This document shows, one piece after another, positions 53,093-61,159 of a stretch of 64,000 bases of DNA. Numbering within the stretch: the first letter of the stretch is position 1; every line of letters begins with the position of its first letter. Source of the stretch: an uncultured Collinsella sp. (lineage in GTDB: Bacteria; Actinomycetota; Coriobacteriia; Coriobacteriales; Coriobacteriaceae); assembly GCA_905209455.1 (NCBI GenBank), contig CAJLTA010000001.1, forward strand, positions 62,001-126,000, given 5' to 3'. The position numbers and the translations under genes are program-made. Under the pieces are notes generated by a model. It was not told the origin of the DNA. It was given only the letters and a program-made list of their open reading frames with translations, and did not search any database.

Positions 53093-53181
53093 GGCCATGC
53101 GATTCATCGCGAGGCAGTTAGGTCAAGTGAGAAACATGCCTGACATCGGTTTGCTGACGATCTAAAACAGTAAGGAGAAGC

Positions 53182-54930
53182 TTGGACAATCGCAAAATCG
53201 AGCAGAACGCGGTCAATGCTGTCAAGCAGGCTTTCGGCGATGTCGCTTGCGTCTATGCGTATATAGATGAGAACGACAAGACCGAATGCACCGACGGGCA
53301 CCTGCAAGTCTACTCGTCTTCTTCCTTCACGATTGAGACCGTTGAAGGCCAGTTGCCGCTTCAGGTCAAGGGGACCACTTCGAAAAGAAAATCGGACCGA
53401 CCTAAGCGGCAAGTTCGAGTTTCAGACCTCAGGCACTATCTCAACATTGCTGGAGGCTGCATCTATTTTTACGTCTACTGTGGGAGCGAGGCTCGTTCAG
53501 CGGAGGTTTTCTACAGACTTTTGCTTCCCTATGACCTAAAGAAGATTCTGGCCGATATTCCGGAGCAACAAGAGCGCATCTCTTTGCGTTTCGACCGGCT
53601 TCCATCAGACGCGGCGGAATTGACGCGGCTTGTCAGAAGGGCGGTCAAGGACAGAGCAAAGCAGCGAGCAGTCGCTGGCATCGCCCCCAAGACAATCGAG
53701 GAATTTAAGGACGCCGGCCTTTGCTTTGATGAGTGCGAGTTTGGAATCGAGCTGCTCGAGGGCGAGTCGCCCGCAAGCTTGGCTCCATACAGGAACGGGC
53801 TGTATATCTACGGGAAGAGCCCCTGGGGAGAGCTGTATCCCTTGAATAAGCTTGAAAACATAGTTGGCGTCGCGATTGGGTCTCGGCATGACGTCAGCTC
53901 TGGTGATGTTTCCCTAAATGCGGTGGTCATGGCCGGAGAAAATGAGAATGGCGAGCACGTTTTCTTCAGGGGTTTCGACATATGCCTCTCCACCAACACA
54001 ATCACCCTCAGCGAGACCGGAACTCTTGTCGAGCGCATGGAAGAGTTGGCCCTCATGCGCGCATTGATGCAAACCGGTACGCTTTCCATAGACGGAAGCG
54101 GCTTTGCTCGCGGGTGCAAGTTGAGCGGAGGCGACCTCGACGCCCTTGAGAGTCGATTGCAGTCGCTGGAGATTATCAAGCGGGTTGTCGACGCTCTTCA
54201 TTACAAGCCAGAGCTCGACATCAGTGCGTTGACCACTCAGGATTTAAGAAACATCGAGACAATTTACAAGGGATTGGTTGAGAACGCACCCCTCCACTAC
54301 AAGGATCGGCAAAACGGATTCGGATATATCAATCTGGGGAACCATCCGATTAAGCTCGTGTTTTACCAAGTATCTGAAGATATGTACCGAATGGTCGATG
54401 GGCTTCGACTGGATGACCTGACGGTCTCGGTGTTCTTCCGGGGCGAGGGGGATGCCCCCGTAGTCGTCGCGCCTCTGTTCGTCCAAACGATGCAGGACTA
54501 TATGAGGCTTGCCAATATCGATGCCGAGGTGTTTGCCGCTACGTTGAAGCAGTATCCAGTCACCGAAGTTAGCTCTGCCTACGTCAACGACAAGATGCTT
54601 GAAATGCTATCAGCCTACGATCAAGATGCGTGCTGTAAGGAAGAGTTGCTGAAATGCTGCGAGATGACCGTAGACGCCCTGGAAGCTTTTGCGGATCGAG
54701 AGGCAACCCTGATAAATCGATATCAAATTGCCGCTCGAAAGCGAGATCTTACTAGCGAGGAGAAATCTGAGTTAATGGCAATCCAGCTGAATTCAGATAG
54801 TGCGCTGTCGAAAGCATGCGCAGCAGCCTTGCGCGGAGACTCGGACATGGCCTCTGCGCTCAGAGCGTCACTTGACGAAGAGGCACGAACGACGCTCGGC
54901 TCATGGCCGATCGGCCGTTTCTTCGCATAA
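53182..54930 (+). CDS. Large protein with N-terminal DUF4365-like nuclease fold
   Basis: 582 residues. The first 120 show a PD-(D/E)XK-type arrangement: Glu7, Asp38 (TDGHLQV) and Gln61-Val-Lys63 (LQVKGTT), then RHYLNIAGGCIYFYVYCG, as in DUF4365 proteins. The rest is not recognised; the final third is helical. TTG at 53182 has AAGGAG 5 nt upstream. Codon use is richer in A/T third positions than core genes, suggesting transfer. It is followed 28 nt later by the HEPN-like gene, so the two probably form an operon. Its role may be as an effector nuclease in a defence or interference module (inference). Confidence 0.7.
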   Translation: MDNRKIEQNAVNAVKQAFGDVACVYAYIDENDKTECTDGHLQVYSSSSFTIETVEGQLPLQVKGTTSKRKSDRPKRQVRVSDLRHYLNIAGGCIYFYVYCGSEARSAEVFYRLLLPYDLKKILADIPEQQERISLRFDRLPSDAAELTRLVRRAVKDRAKQRAVAGIAPKTIEEFKDAGLCFDECEFGIELLEGESPASLAPYRNGLYIYGKSPWGELYPLNKLENIVGVAIGSRHDVSSGDVSLNAVVMAGENENGEHVFFRGFDICLSTNTITLSETGTLVERMEELALMRALMQTGTLSIDGSGFARGCKLSGGDLDALESRLQSLEIIKRVVDALHYKPELDISALTTQDLRNIETIYKGLVENAPLHYKDRQNGFGYINLGNHPIKLVFYQVSEDMYRMVDGLRLDDLTVSVFFRGEGDAPVVVAPLFVQTMQDYMRLANIDAEVFAATLKQYPVTEVSSAYVNDKMLEMLSAYDQDACCKEELLKCCEMTVDALEAFADREATLINRYQIAARKRDLTSEEKSELMAIQLNSDSALSKACAAALRGDSDMASALRASLDEEARTTLGSWPIGRFFA

Positions 54931-54958
54931 GACCGCATAGACTTTTTGAGGCATCAAA

Positions 54959-55543
54959 ATGAAGCTACTCGTCGAATCGATTAGAAATGCGGTTGAGAAA
55001 GACTGCCTTATCCCAGCCCTTATGTCTTCCCTTACCATTCCCGACGCCATGGGGCAGCTTCTTTATCCCAATCTCGTCCTTCATAACGGGAAGAGAGCGG
55101 CGGGGCGGCAGTATGTGAAGTGGTTTGATGACTGGGCGGCAAACGACTTCCTGTTTTCGGGAGACCCCTCGAACGAAGGTGAAACGATTCCAGGTCAAAT
55201 CTTTAATGGGAAGATGTGCTGGAAGCTCCGGTGCTCCCTGTTGCATTCAGGCGACTACGATGTGTCGGTCGATGCTCCCGAGAAAGACGAGAGCTTCGAC
55301 TACGACTACAAGTTCGAGCTTGTCCTCCACGGGTGCAACGCCCTCTGCTCTTCCTGGCCGTCGCCCAAGAGCGGGATGCGTGCGACTAAGAGCGTGACGT
55401 TCCGCGTTGATGCGGCGTCGCTCGCGAGCTCGCTGTGCAACGCCGCGGAGGCCTGTCTTAAAGAAACGGGCGAAACGGTCAGTTACCCCAATCTGGAGTT
55501 ATTCGACGTGGCTGCATGGGCGGATAGATTCAATACTTGCTGA
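54959..55543 (+). CDS. HEPN-like protein paired with the upstream nuclease-like protein
   Basis: 194 residues, no signal or membrane helix. It has a helix with GKMCWKLRCSLLHSGD, where Arg91 and His96 fit the R-X4-6-H motif of HEPN ribonucleases and abortive-infection proteins. The start at 54959 lies 28 nt after the previous stop with TGAGG as ribosome site. Nothing else is recognised. As a small HEPN-like partner of a putative nuclease it would fit a two-component toxin/antiphage system, but the family could also be a non-catalytic helical adaptor. Confidence 0.6.
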   Translation: MKLLVESIRNAVEKDCLIPALMSSLTIPDAMGQLLYPNLVLHNGKRAAGRQYVKWFDDWAANDFLFSGDPSNEGETIPGQIFNGKMCWKLRCSLLHSGDYDVSVDAPEKDESFDYDYKFELVLHGCNALCSSWPSPKSGMRATKSVTFRVDAASLASSLCNAAEACLKETGETVSYPNLELFDVAAWADRFNTC

Positions 55544-55785
55544 GCCATCTCGTCAAACTCCTTGTGTGCTAAACGTTGGTGTTGGCGCCCCGGAAAAGGG
55601 GTGTGGCCAGCGCCTAGAATCTTCAGCTAACACGCTGAGACGATAGGAGATGACCACATGGACACTATGGCGCACGAGGCGCCCGCGACGCCGTTGCTTG
55701 CGTTTCGCTATCGCTGCTCGAAGCGTGTCGCTTGGGGCCCTGGCCGGAGGAGAGACGACCGCTCCCTGCGAGACTGCGGAACCAC
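55544..55785. other. Intergenic stretch with a possible truncated small gene
   Basis: An ATG at 55658 with a strong AGGAGATGACCAC leads a frame (MDTMAHEAPATPLLAFRY...) that after about 45 codons runs into the antisense of the next gene. It looks like the 5' end of a gene cut by later rearrangement. No other feature is seen. Confidence 0.35.
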
Positions 55786-56460
55786 CTATATCCGCTTGCT
55801 GCGGGCTTGCTTGAACCAGTTCCTCTTGAAAGAACCTATACCTCCGAAGAACTTGTTGTACGTCTCACCGTTCTCCTTGGCCTCGTACTTGACCAAGGCA
55901 AGTTCGATGGTGCAGAGGTAATCCGCCACTTGCTCGAGGCGGTAATCGGTCATCGAGGTCTTGCGGCGTCGGACGACCCCTTTTGAGAGGACCTTGCCCA
56001 CCGAGCGGTCAAGCGCCTGTATGACAATGTCCTGACCGTTGTCGTAGTAAACCTTCACATCGTCGAAGGATTGAAAGAAGCCCAGGTGTTCAATCATGGC
56101 AGAGGAGATATCGCGCCCCATACGTTCCATTAGCCTTGCCGGGTCTTCGAACTGGCTGCGGTGGTAGACGAACGTGATATAGGAAATGGGAAGTTTGCGG
56201 ACGAACGAGGAGAAACGGGCGAGCATAACCTTGCGCTGCTCGATGTCAAGAAACTCATAGTCCTTGTGCCCGTTCACGAGAGGCTCGGAGTGAAACGGAA
56301 TGTTAGGGAGATCGGCCCTGACAAGCTTGGCCTCATAGCCCGTGACCGCCTCAGCGATGCTGCCTTCCTGGTCGTGAAAGACGAGTACGAGCGGGTAGTA
56401 GCGAGCTTTGCCGCCGCGGTCGCCGCTCTCGTCGACGAAGATGCTGAGCTCCTTGGCCAA
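55786..56460 (-). CDS. DUF3800 domain protein
   Basis: 224 residues with the DUF3800 N-terminal signature IFVDESGD, an RNase H-like fold strand carrying the two catalytic-type acids, and later YYDNGQDIVIQALDR and LEQVADYLCTIELALVKYE, where a third Asp lies. The family is often seen on mobile elements and near defence genes. TTG at 56460 is inferred as the start from AGGAG 7 nt upstream. A terminator-like hairpin lies just upstream on the same strand, so it is a separate unit. Confidence 0.85.
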   Translation of the reverse strand: MAKELSIFVDESGDRGGKARYYPLVLVFHDQEGSIAEAVTGYEAKLVRADLPNIPFHSEPLVNGHKDYEFLDIEQRKVMLARFSSFVRKLPISYITFVYHRSQFEDPARLMERMGRDISSAMIEHLGFFQSFDDVKVYYDNGQDIVIQALDRSVGKVLSKGVVRRRKTSMTDYRLEQVADYLCTIELALVKYEAKENGETYNKFFGGIGSFKRNWFKQARSKRI

Positions 56461-56483
56461 TGGGGACTCCTAATGGAATGGAT

Positions 56484-56511
56484 AAAAAAATAGCCGGGGG
56501 ACTCCCCCGGC
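56484..56511 (-). terminator. Terminator of the excisionase-like unit (minus strand)
   Basis: On the minus strand GCCGGGGG-AGT-CCCCCGGC followed by TATTTTTTT, ahead of the DUF3800 start. Confidence 0.85.
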
Positions 56512-56820
56512 ACTTGGAGGTAGCTTAATGAGCCACCAACAACCTTATAGCGTGTGCTGGCGGTGAGTGCAAGAGGGGAACGGGATGAAACCGCTGTTGA
56601 TAGTGCCCCTGAAATAGATTCGCAGCTTCTTCAAGATTACGGAACACGAGAATTTATCGTCGGAGCTGGTTTGCGATAACAACCCGAAGCTTGCCTTTGT
56701 CTGTATGAACCTGATTCAGAGGCGCAGTGACACCATCCACGAGGGCGTGCCTGAGCTCCTTTCGTCTCGAGACTCCCTCGCGTGCCCGGCCGCGAGCAGC
56801 TCCCGGGACGGTCGCCGCCG

Positions 56821-57039
56821 TCATTTCCTGCCGCTCCTCGACTCGATGTGGGCGTCCACTGACGCCCTCGACACCAGGAGCTTCCTTCCGAGCCTGTACG
56901 AGTCGATCTTTCCCGACCAGATGAGGCCGTATGCCTTGTTTCGGCTTGCCCTCATGTACTCCTGCATCTCGATTACCGTTATCCATTCGTCGCGATCTTG
57001 GTTGCCCTCGGGCGCGACGCATTCGGCTGTGTGTACCAT
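56821..57039 (-). CDS. Excisionase/MerR-like helix-turn-helix protein
   Basis: 72 residues: WITVIEMQEYMRASRNKAYGLIWSGKIDSYRLGRKLLV has (in pieces) the winged HTH of excisionase-like proteins, as used to steer site-specific integration/excision. ATG at 57039 follows GGAGG. No integrase is in the window. Downstream on the same strand (56654-56820) is a short frame (ending VIANQLRR) that could be a remnant of an integrase or mobilisation gene; I do not call it a gene. This suggests an old mobile element whose recombinase has been lost. Confidence 0.75.
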   Translation of the reverse strand: MVHTAECVAPEGNQDRDEWITVIEMQEYMRASRNKAYGLIWSGKIDSYRLGRKLLVSRASVDAHIESRSGRK

Positions 57040-57240
57040 GGTTCCTCCAATCTTCCCGTGCGGCACCGCGCGAGCACACCGCACGGCACCGTGTCCCTTT
57101 TCGTCTGCACGACGATTGAACCGCCTGATGTCGATTGGTGAGCACGGCGGGAGCGGAGACGGGTCGAGCTGGGTCGAGCTGGTCGTGCCTTCACGAAACG
57201 GCCATGAGCCGCGTGCCTTAGCTGGCAGCTAAGTTCCCGA

Positions 57241-57269
57241 AAAGTAAAAGGCGCCCATGCGGGCGCCTG
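57241..57269 (-). terminator. Terminator on the minus strand before the excisionase-like gene
   Basis: AGGCGCCC-GCAT-GGGCGCCT followed on the minus strand by TTTACTTTT. It may end the SEL1-like gene transcript. The stretch 57270-57549 has no gene that I can support. Confidence 0.8.
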
Positions 57270-57549
57270 CCTAGTAGCTGGAGTTGTTCGGTTGTGGACG
57301 GAATGCTCGTCTTCCGCGGTGCTGTCGTCCGGGGTCCGGCATCTGTCGTTCGCCTCTTTTGTCGTGTTTGATGTTGCGTGTTCTGCGAGCGACCTTGCAC
57401 AGGTTTTCAGCCCGTTGCCCCAGGTGCGCCCGGGTAAATGGTACCCACCCGCTGGGACATGGTTCGCCATAGCTAGCATTTTGACAATGGGAGGCAGGCG
57501 AGCGGCGTAGACATCGGCGCCGAATCAGAAGCAAACGATGCCGCCTATC

Positions 57550-58845
57550 TCAACCCTGTGTCTTTCGATGGTTTTTGCCGCCAGCAGTTATCACCCGGTA
57601 GAAAGTAAAGCCGTCTTCGTTTTGATAGGCCTGGAGCGTTGAATCGGTGCCACGAAGGGCATCTTCCAGTGCGGCGATTATCTCGCTTCCTTTCCCAGGT
57701 GAGGGTTCATTTGCCAATTCGGCCAAATAAAGACTTGCGAGGTTTGCATAGTCCTGTGGCGTCATGATGCTTGAATTGGATTCAGGGGTCGCTCTTTTTG
57801 TGGGGGAAGCCCCGTAAAGCGCGGCCGCTTTTGCATAATTCTTCGGTATCCATCTGCCGAATAGATACTCCCTTGCAAGGCGCAGCTTCATCGAGGGAGA
57901 TTCCATTTCGGAAAGAATGGCATTGCCCCTATCGGCTGAGGCGTTCGAAATCAAGCCACGCAAATGTAATCCGGCATACTGGATTCGTTGATACCACATG
58001 AGGCCATCTACGCCCCGTTTTTCAAAATAGTAGGCTGCCTTTTCGTAGTCGACGGGAGTGATTTCATCACCTGAATAATACGCATCCGCGAGGTTCGATG
58101 CTGCGAGTGTAAATCCTTCGGCCACTAATGCCTCATTGAAGCTGTGCCAAAGGTGGAAGGACGCGCGAGAGTCGTTAGGGAGTTTGCAGATCCATTTCGG
58201 AAATGCGGCGCCGTAGGCATTCAGGGGATCGCGAGATGTCGCTATGTCATGCGCCTCGGTTTCCGCTTGTCGTTTTAGCTCCGCTATTTGAGCATAGCGC
58301 GCATCGTATTCCTCCCTGTTCCTTTCTCGCGTCTCTCGGATCATCTTGATGGACTCTTCGAAATACTCCTTGTAATGGCTTTCCTTCAGCGAGCTATTTG
58401 CGCTCTTCACAAAAAGCTCCATGCGGTCAAGGGCCTCGCATGACCACGGTTTGACGTACTCCATGGGTTCGTTTGTCGATTCGTGCGAATCGTAGTTTTT
58501 GTCATCCACGATTTTTACGAAGAGCTCGTATTGCTCTTTAGAGAGCCATATGCCCAAGGGGTGAATGTGCAGGACGATCGTTCGCAGCGCGGTTAGGTCC
58601 CAGCTGCCCATGTCCATTTTCTCGAGACCAACGCGGTCAAGTGGCGCGGTTACCGCGTCATAGCTAGGCTTAAAGCGAGGGTTCTCGTCGCCCCTGCGGC
58701 GCGCCTCGTCGCAAATGGACTCAACCTGCCTTGTCCAGCTTTCACTATCCGGGCACCTTTCTTTGACCCATAGCTTTAAATACTCTTGGATTATTCTTGT
58801 CGCGGTCTTTTTTACGTTGTAGATAATCTGGCTACTGTCGTTCAT
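57550..58845 (-). CDS. SEL1-like repeat protein with unrecognised helical N-terminus
   Basis: 431 residues. The C-terminal half has SEL1/TPR-like units (ASNLADAYYSGDEITPVDYEKAA; AREYLFGRWIPKNYAKAAALYG), which bind partner proteins. The N-terminal 200 residues are helical, rich in Lys/Glu/Arg, with IIQEYLKLWVKERCP and EAHDIATSRD; I do not recognise them. ATG at 58845 is chosen from ACGGAG upstream. It follows the WYL regulator gene by 91 nt on the same strand, so the regulator probably controls it. Function unknown. Confidence 0.65.
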   Translation of the reverse strand: MNDSSQIIYNVKKTATRIIQEYLKLWVKERCPDSESWTRQVESICDEARRRGDENPRFKPSYDAVTAPLDRVGLEKMDMGSWDLTALRTIVLHIHPLGIWLSKEQYELFVKIVDDKNYDSHESTNEPMEYVKPWSCEALDRMELFVKSANSSLKESHYKEYFEESIKMIRETRERNREEYDARYAQIAELKRQAETEAHDIATSRDPLNAYGAAFPKWICKLPNDSRASFHLWHSFNEALVAEGFTLAASNLADAYYSGDEITPVDYEKAAYYFEKRGVDGLMWYQRIQYAGLHLRGLISNASADRGNAILSEMESPSMKLRLAREYLFGRWIPKNYAKAAALYGASPTKRATPESNSSIMTPQDYANLASLYLAELANEPSPGKGSEIIAALEDALRGTDSTLQAYQNEDGFTFYRVITAGGKNHRKTQG

Positions 58846-58936
58846 CTCTGCTCCGTCCCGCAGGTCAAAGCCTTTAAAAGGGTGTCTTTGCTCTCCGAAT
58901 CGAGTCGATTGGGGTTGTTTTCTTGTTGGCGGCTTT

Positions 58937-60085
58937 TCAGGCCAATTGCAAAATAGCAGCTTCCAGTGCGGCTTTATAGCCCTCTGCGACCGCTTCGTAA
59001 TCTCGCATATAGGATTCGAAGTCGGAGGCGGCGGCATTCGGGAAGCTCCCGACCCATCGTTTTCCCTTCGGCTTCGCCAGCTTCACCGCGCCGCCCATTC
59101 CGAATAGCCACCTGAAAAAAGTGGGTGACAGCATCACGTTGACGCAGGCGTAGCCGACGACATTGTCTCCGCCGCTCTCGTCGATATGGCAGAACTTGAG
59201 GTCGTGGCCGAACCTTTCGTAAACGTACTTGGCATGACTGCCGGAGACTTTGAGGAACAGTGTCCTGGCGGTGTCCGAGCCGAACATGTCGATCCGCTGG
59301 CGCGTGTCCGCGACAACCCGCGTCCTCAGCGCTTCGACCTTTTCATAGTCCGACAGCGGCTTTCCGGTGACAACTGGGTCTACGATATCGTCTAGTCGGT
59401 GGAAGTAGGGGCTTGAGGAACCGCTTTCGTCGACATGCATGATCTCGAGGTAGTATCTGCCGAAGCTGAACACGATCGCCACCGGGTCCCCCTCGTACGG
59501 CCCGATTTTTACGATTGATCCGTTCATTAGGTGAACCTGCTTCTTGAAGGCCATCCTTTCGTTCGTCCGAATCGCTTGAGATGCGGCATGGAGGACGCTG
59601 AAAATCGCGTCAGTGTCCTTACCGGCCTTGCGGTCGACGAACACGGTCTCCACGCTTTCGTCGACGTCGTAGTCGGAAGAGAATGCAAGCACCTTCGAGG
59701 AGATTTCGTCTTTCTGCCCCTCGCCGATGAAGGAGCTCGTCCCCAGTACGTCCGAGATGAGAATCGCCTCCTCGGACGACAAGGGCTTGTTCACGGCCCT
59801 GAACCCGACGTTCTCGCCGTGGCCTGGTATCGCTACGCGGATCCCCATTGGCATGCTTTCGCTTATCTGGTGCAGGTCCTTGAGGATGGCGTTCTCCGAC
59901 GTCGGCTTTTCGGAGCAGATGCCTATGACGCGTGCGATTTCCGATGCGGATATGCCCGTTCTCTCGTCAGTGAATCGGACGAGAAGGTCGAGGACGGACA
60001 GGATCCTGCTTCTCGATGTGCCGCTCGCTGCGAATCCGGATTCCTTTAACTCGGAGATCTCCTCCTCGGTAAATGTCCTAGACAT
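58937..60085 (-). CDS. WYL-domain transcriptional regulator
   Basis: 382 residues: an N-terminal winged helix (SRILSVLDLLVRFTD...ISASEIARVIG...ILKDLHQI), a central WYL-type ligand domain (KKQVHLMNGSIVKIGPYEG ... FSFGRYYLEIMHVD) and a C-terminal WCX-like part. WYL proteins sense nucleic acids or nucleotides and often control phage-defence genes. ATG at 60085 follows GGAGGG. Immediately upstream is a 24-bp inverted repeat (60111-60134), the probable self-operator. Downstream lies the SEL1-like gene. Confidence 0.85.
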   Translation of the reverse strand: MSRTFTEEEISELKESGFAASGTSRSRILSVLDLLVRFTDERTGISASEIARVIGICSEKPTSENAILKDLHQISESMPMGIRVAIPGHGENVGFRAVNKPLSSEEAILISDVLGTSSFIGEGQKDEISSKVLAFSSDYDVDESVETVFVDRKAGKDTDAIFSVLHAASQAIRTNERMAFKKQVHLMNGSIVKIGPYEGDPVAIVFSFGRYYLEIMHVDESGSSSPYFHRLDDIVDPVVTGKPLSDYEKVEALRTRVVADTRQRIDMFGSDTARTLFLKVSGSHAKYVYERFGHDLKFCHIDESGGDNVVGYACVNVMLSPTFFRWLFGMGGAVKLAKPKGKRWVGSFPNAAASDFESYMRDYEAVAEGYKAALEAAILQLA

Positions 60086-60110
60086 GGCAGGCCCTCCATA
60101 AACAGCATTA

Positions 60111-60134
60111 TTACCTATGAAATTGTAGGTAATC
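60111..60134. promoter_or_regulatory. Putative operator of the WYL regulator
   Basis: ATTACCTA-TGAAATTG-TAGGTAAT: perfect 8-bp arms, 26 nt upstream of the WYL start, in an AT-rich promoter region. Confidence 0.75.
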
Positions 60135-60215
60135 AAAGCCTGTCAGAGGAGACGAAATTCCGATGGCGGTTGAAAATAAGGGCCGAAGCAATGGAAAAGA
60201 GCGAAGGAGATAACC

Positions 60216-60440
60216 ATGAACAATGCTAGACAGGCGGTAGGCATCCCGACGATTTCGCCAATCGAAGCCGTAGCGGAGATGGCGTGCGATGACGGAAAGA
60301 AGGCCCTCGGCTTTTCGTCGGAACAGCTGATTGCCGCTTGCGGCCTGGTTTTGATGGGCGTCGTGATTTTAGCCGTGTCGAACTACAGCCTCGCCATCGC
60401 CAAGGGGGATTTCAGGCTAGACCTGCGCCCTGCGTACTAG
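60216..60440 (+). CDS. Small membrane protein of unknown function
   Basis: 74 residues with one hydrophobic segment (LIAACGLVLMGVVILAVSNY) after a soluble N-terminus. A strong GAAGGAGATAACC precedes the ATG, so it is probably translated. It is divergent from the WYL regulator and may be regulated by it. No family is recognised. Confidence 0.65.
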   Translation: MNNARQAVGIPTISPIEAVAEMACDDGKKALGFSSEQLIAACGLVLMGVVILAVSNYSLAIAKGDFRLDLRPAY

Positions 60441-60539
60441 GCGATACACCCACGCGAAAACAATAACCGCTGTTGTGGGGTGCAGCGCCGGCGACGCGCG
60501 CCAAAGAATCAACGCTCGATTTAAATGATAGGAGACCAT

Positions 60540-60704
60540 ATGGAACGCAGCGATTTTCCCGAAGTTGGCACCAGGTTGACGTACGGGGAGGCGATCCCCG
60601 CATACAACCGCTTCGAGCGATCGATGCTTGAGAGGGTGTACGGGGATCGCCTCCCCGTACGTCAACTTTACCTCAATGGTCGACCTTACGGCCTTTACCC
60701 GTGA
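60540..60704 (+). CDS. Short ORF containing palindrome C
   Basis: 54 codons with AGGAGA 7 nt before the ATG. The peptide (MERSDFPEVGTRLTYGE... to LNGRPYGLYP) has no recognised similarity. The palindrome at 60575-60666 lies wholly inside it, so the arms are translated as two unrelated pieces, and the frame stays open through them. It may be a leader peptide, a real microprotein or chance. In another frame 60676-60786 reads MVDLTAFTREDQNEAIESVL..., a possible remnant. Confidence 0.45.
   Translation: MERSDFPEVGTRLTYGEAIPAYNRFERSMLERVYGDRLPVRQLYLNGRPYGLYP
60575..60666. repeat. Perfect palindromic element C
   Basis: 26-bp perfect arms (60575-60600 and 60641-60666) flank 40 nt. It has the same design as elements A and B but does not share their core or arms. 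Confidence 0.8.
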
Positions 60705-60785
60705 GGATCAAAATGAAGCCATTGAGTCGGTGCTCAACACTTACGCCGTTCGATATGGCGATGACTATGCGGCCTCGGGCTGGGG

Positions 60786-61079
60786 TGCCTCGCCTCCTGC
60801 ATCGCGATCTTCCTCGCGGCGCTCGCCGTGGCGTGGGCGGCAGCGGGACGCGCCCTGCGACCGGTGGCGGAGGCCGCGGCGCGGGAGCACGCGTTCGTTT
60901 GCACCGCCTCGCACGGCCTCGTCACCCCGCTCATGGCGGTGACCGCGAACTGCGACGTGCTTGAGGCGGAGGCATCCGATCAGGCCGGCCTTGCGTCCTG
61001 GGTCGCCAACATCCGTCCAGCGGCGGACGAGATGGCGACTCGCATCGCCGACATGCTCATGCACGTGGGCGGCGACTAG
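60786..61079 (+). pseudogene. Truncated sensor histidine kinase (HisKA only)
   Basis: The frame carries a membrane helix (ASCIAIFLAALAVAWAAAG), a basic linker and a HisKA box with the phosphorylatable histidine in TASHGLVTPLMAV (the usual E of 'SHELRTPL' is G), then a dimerisation helix, and stops at 61077-61079 without any HATPase domain. No start is visible: the 5' end is joined out of frame to unrelated sequence. It is a remnant, directly beside an intact kinase on the other strand. Confidence 0.75.
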
Positions 61080-61159
61080 CCAGGGCGATCCCCGCAACGG
61101 GCATTATTATCCGGGAAGCGTTTGGTTGCGAGCCACGCCGGTGCGCGGGGCCTGAGTCG

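Noticed and set aside
56654..56820. Short minus-strand frame ending VIANQLRR
   Set aside because: No start with a ribosome site and no recognised family; mentioned as a possible remnant only.
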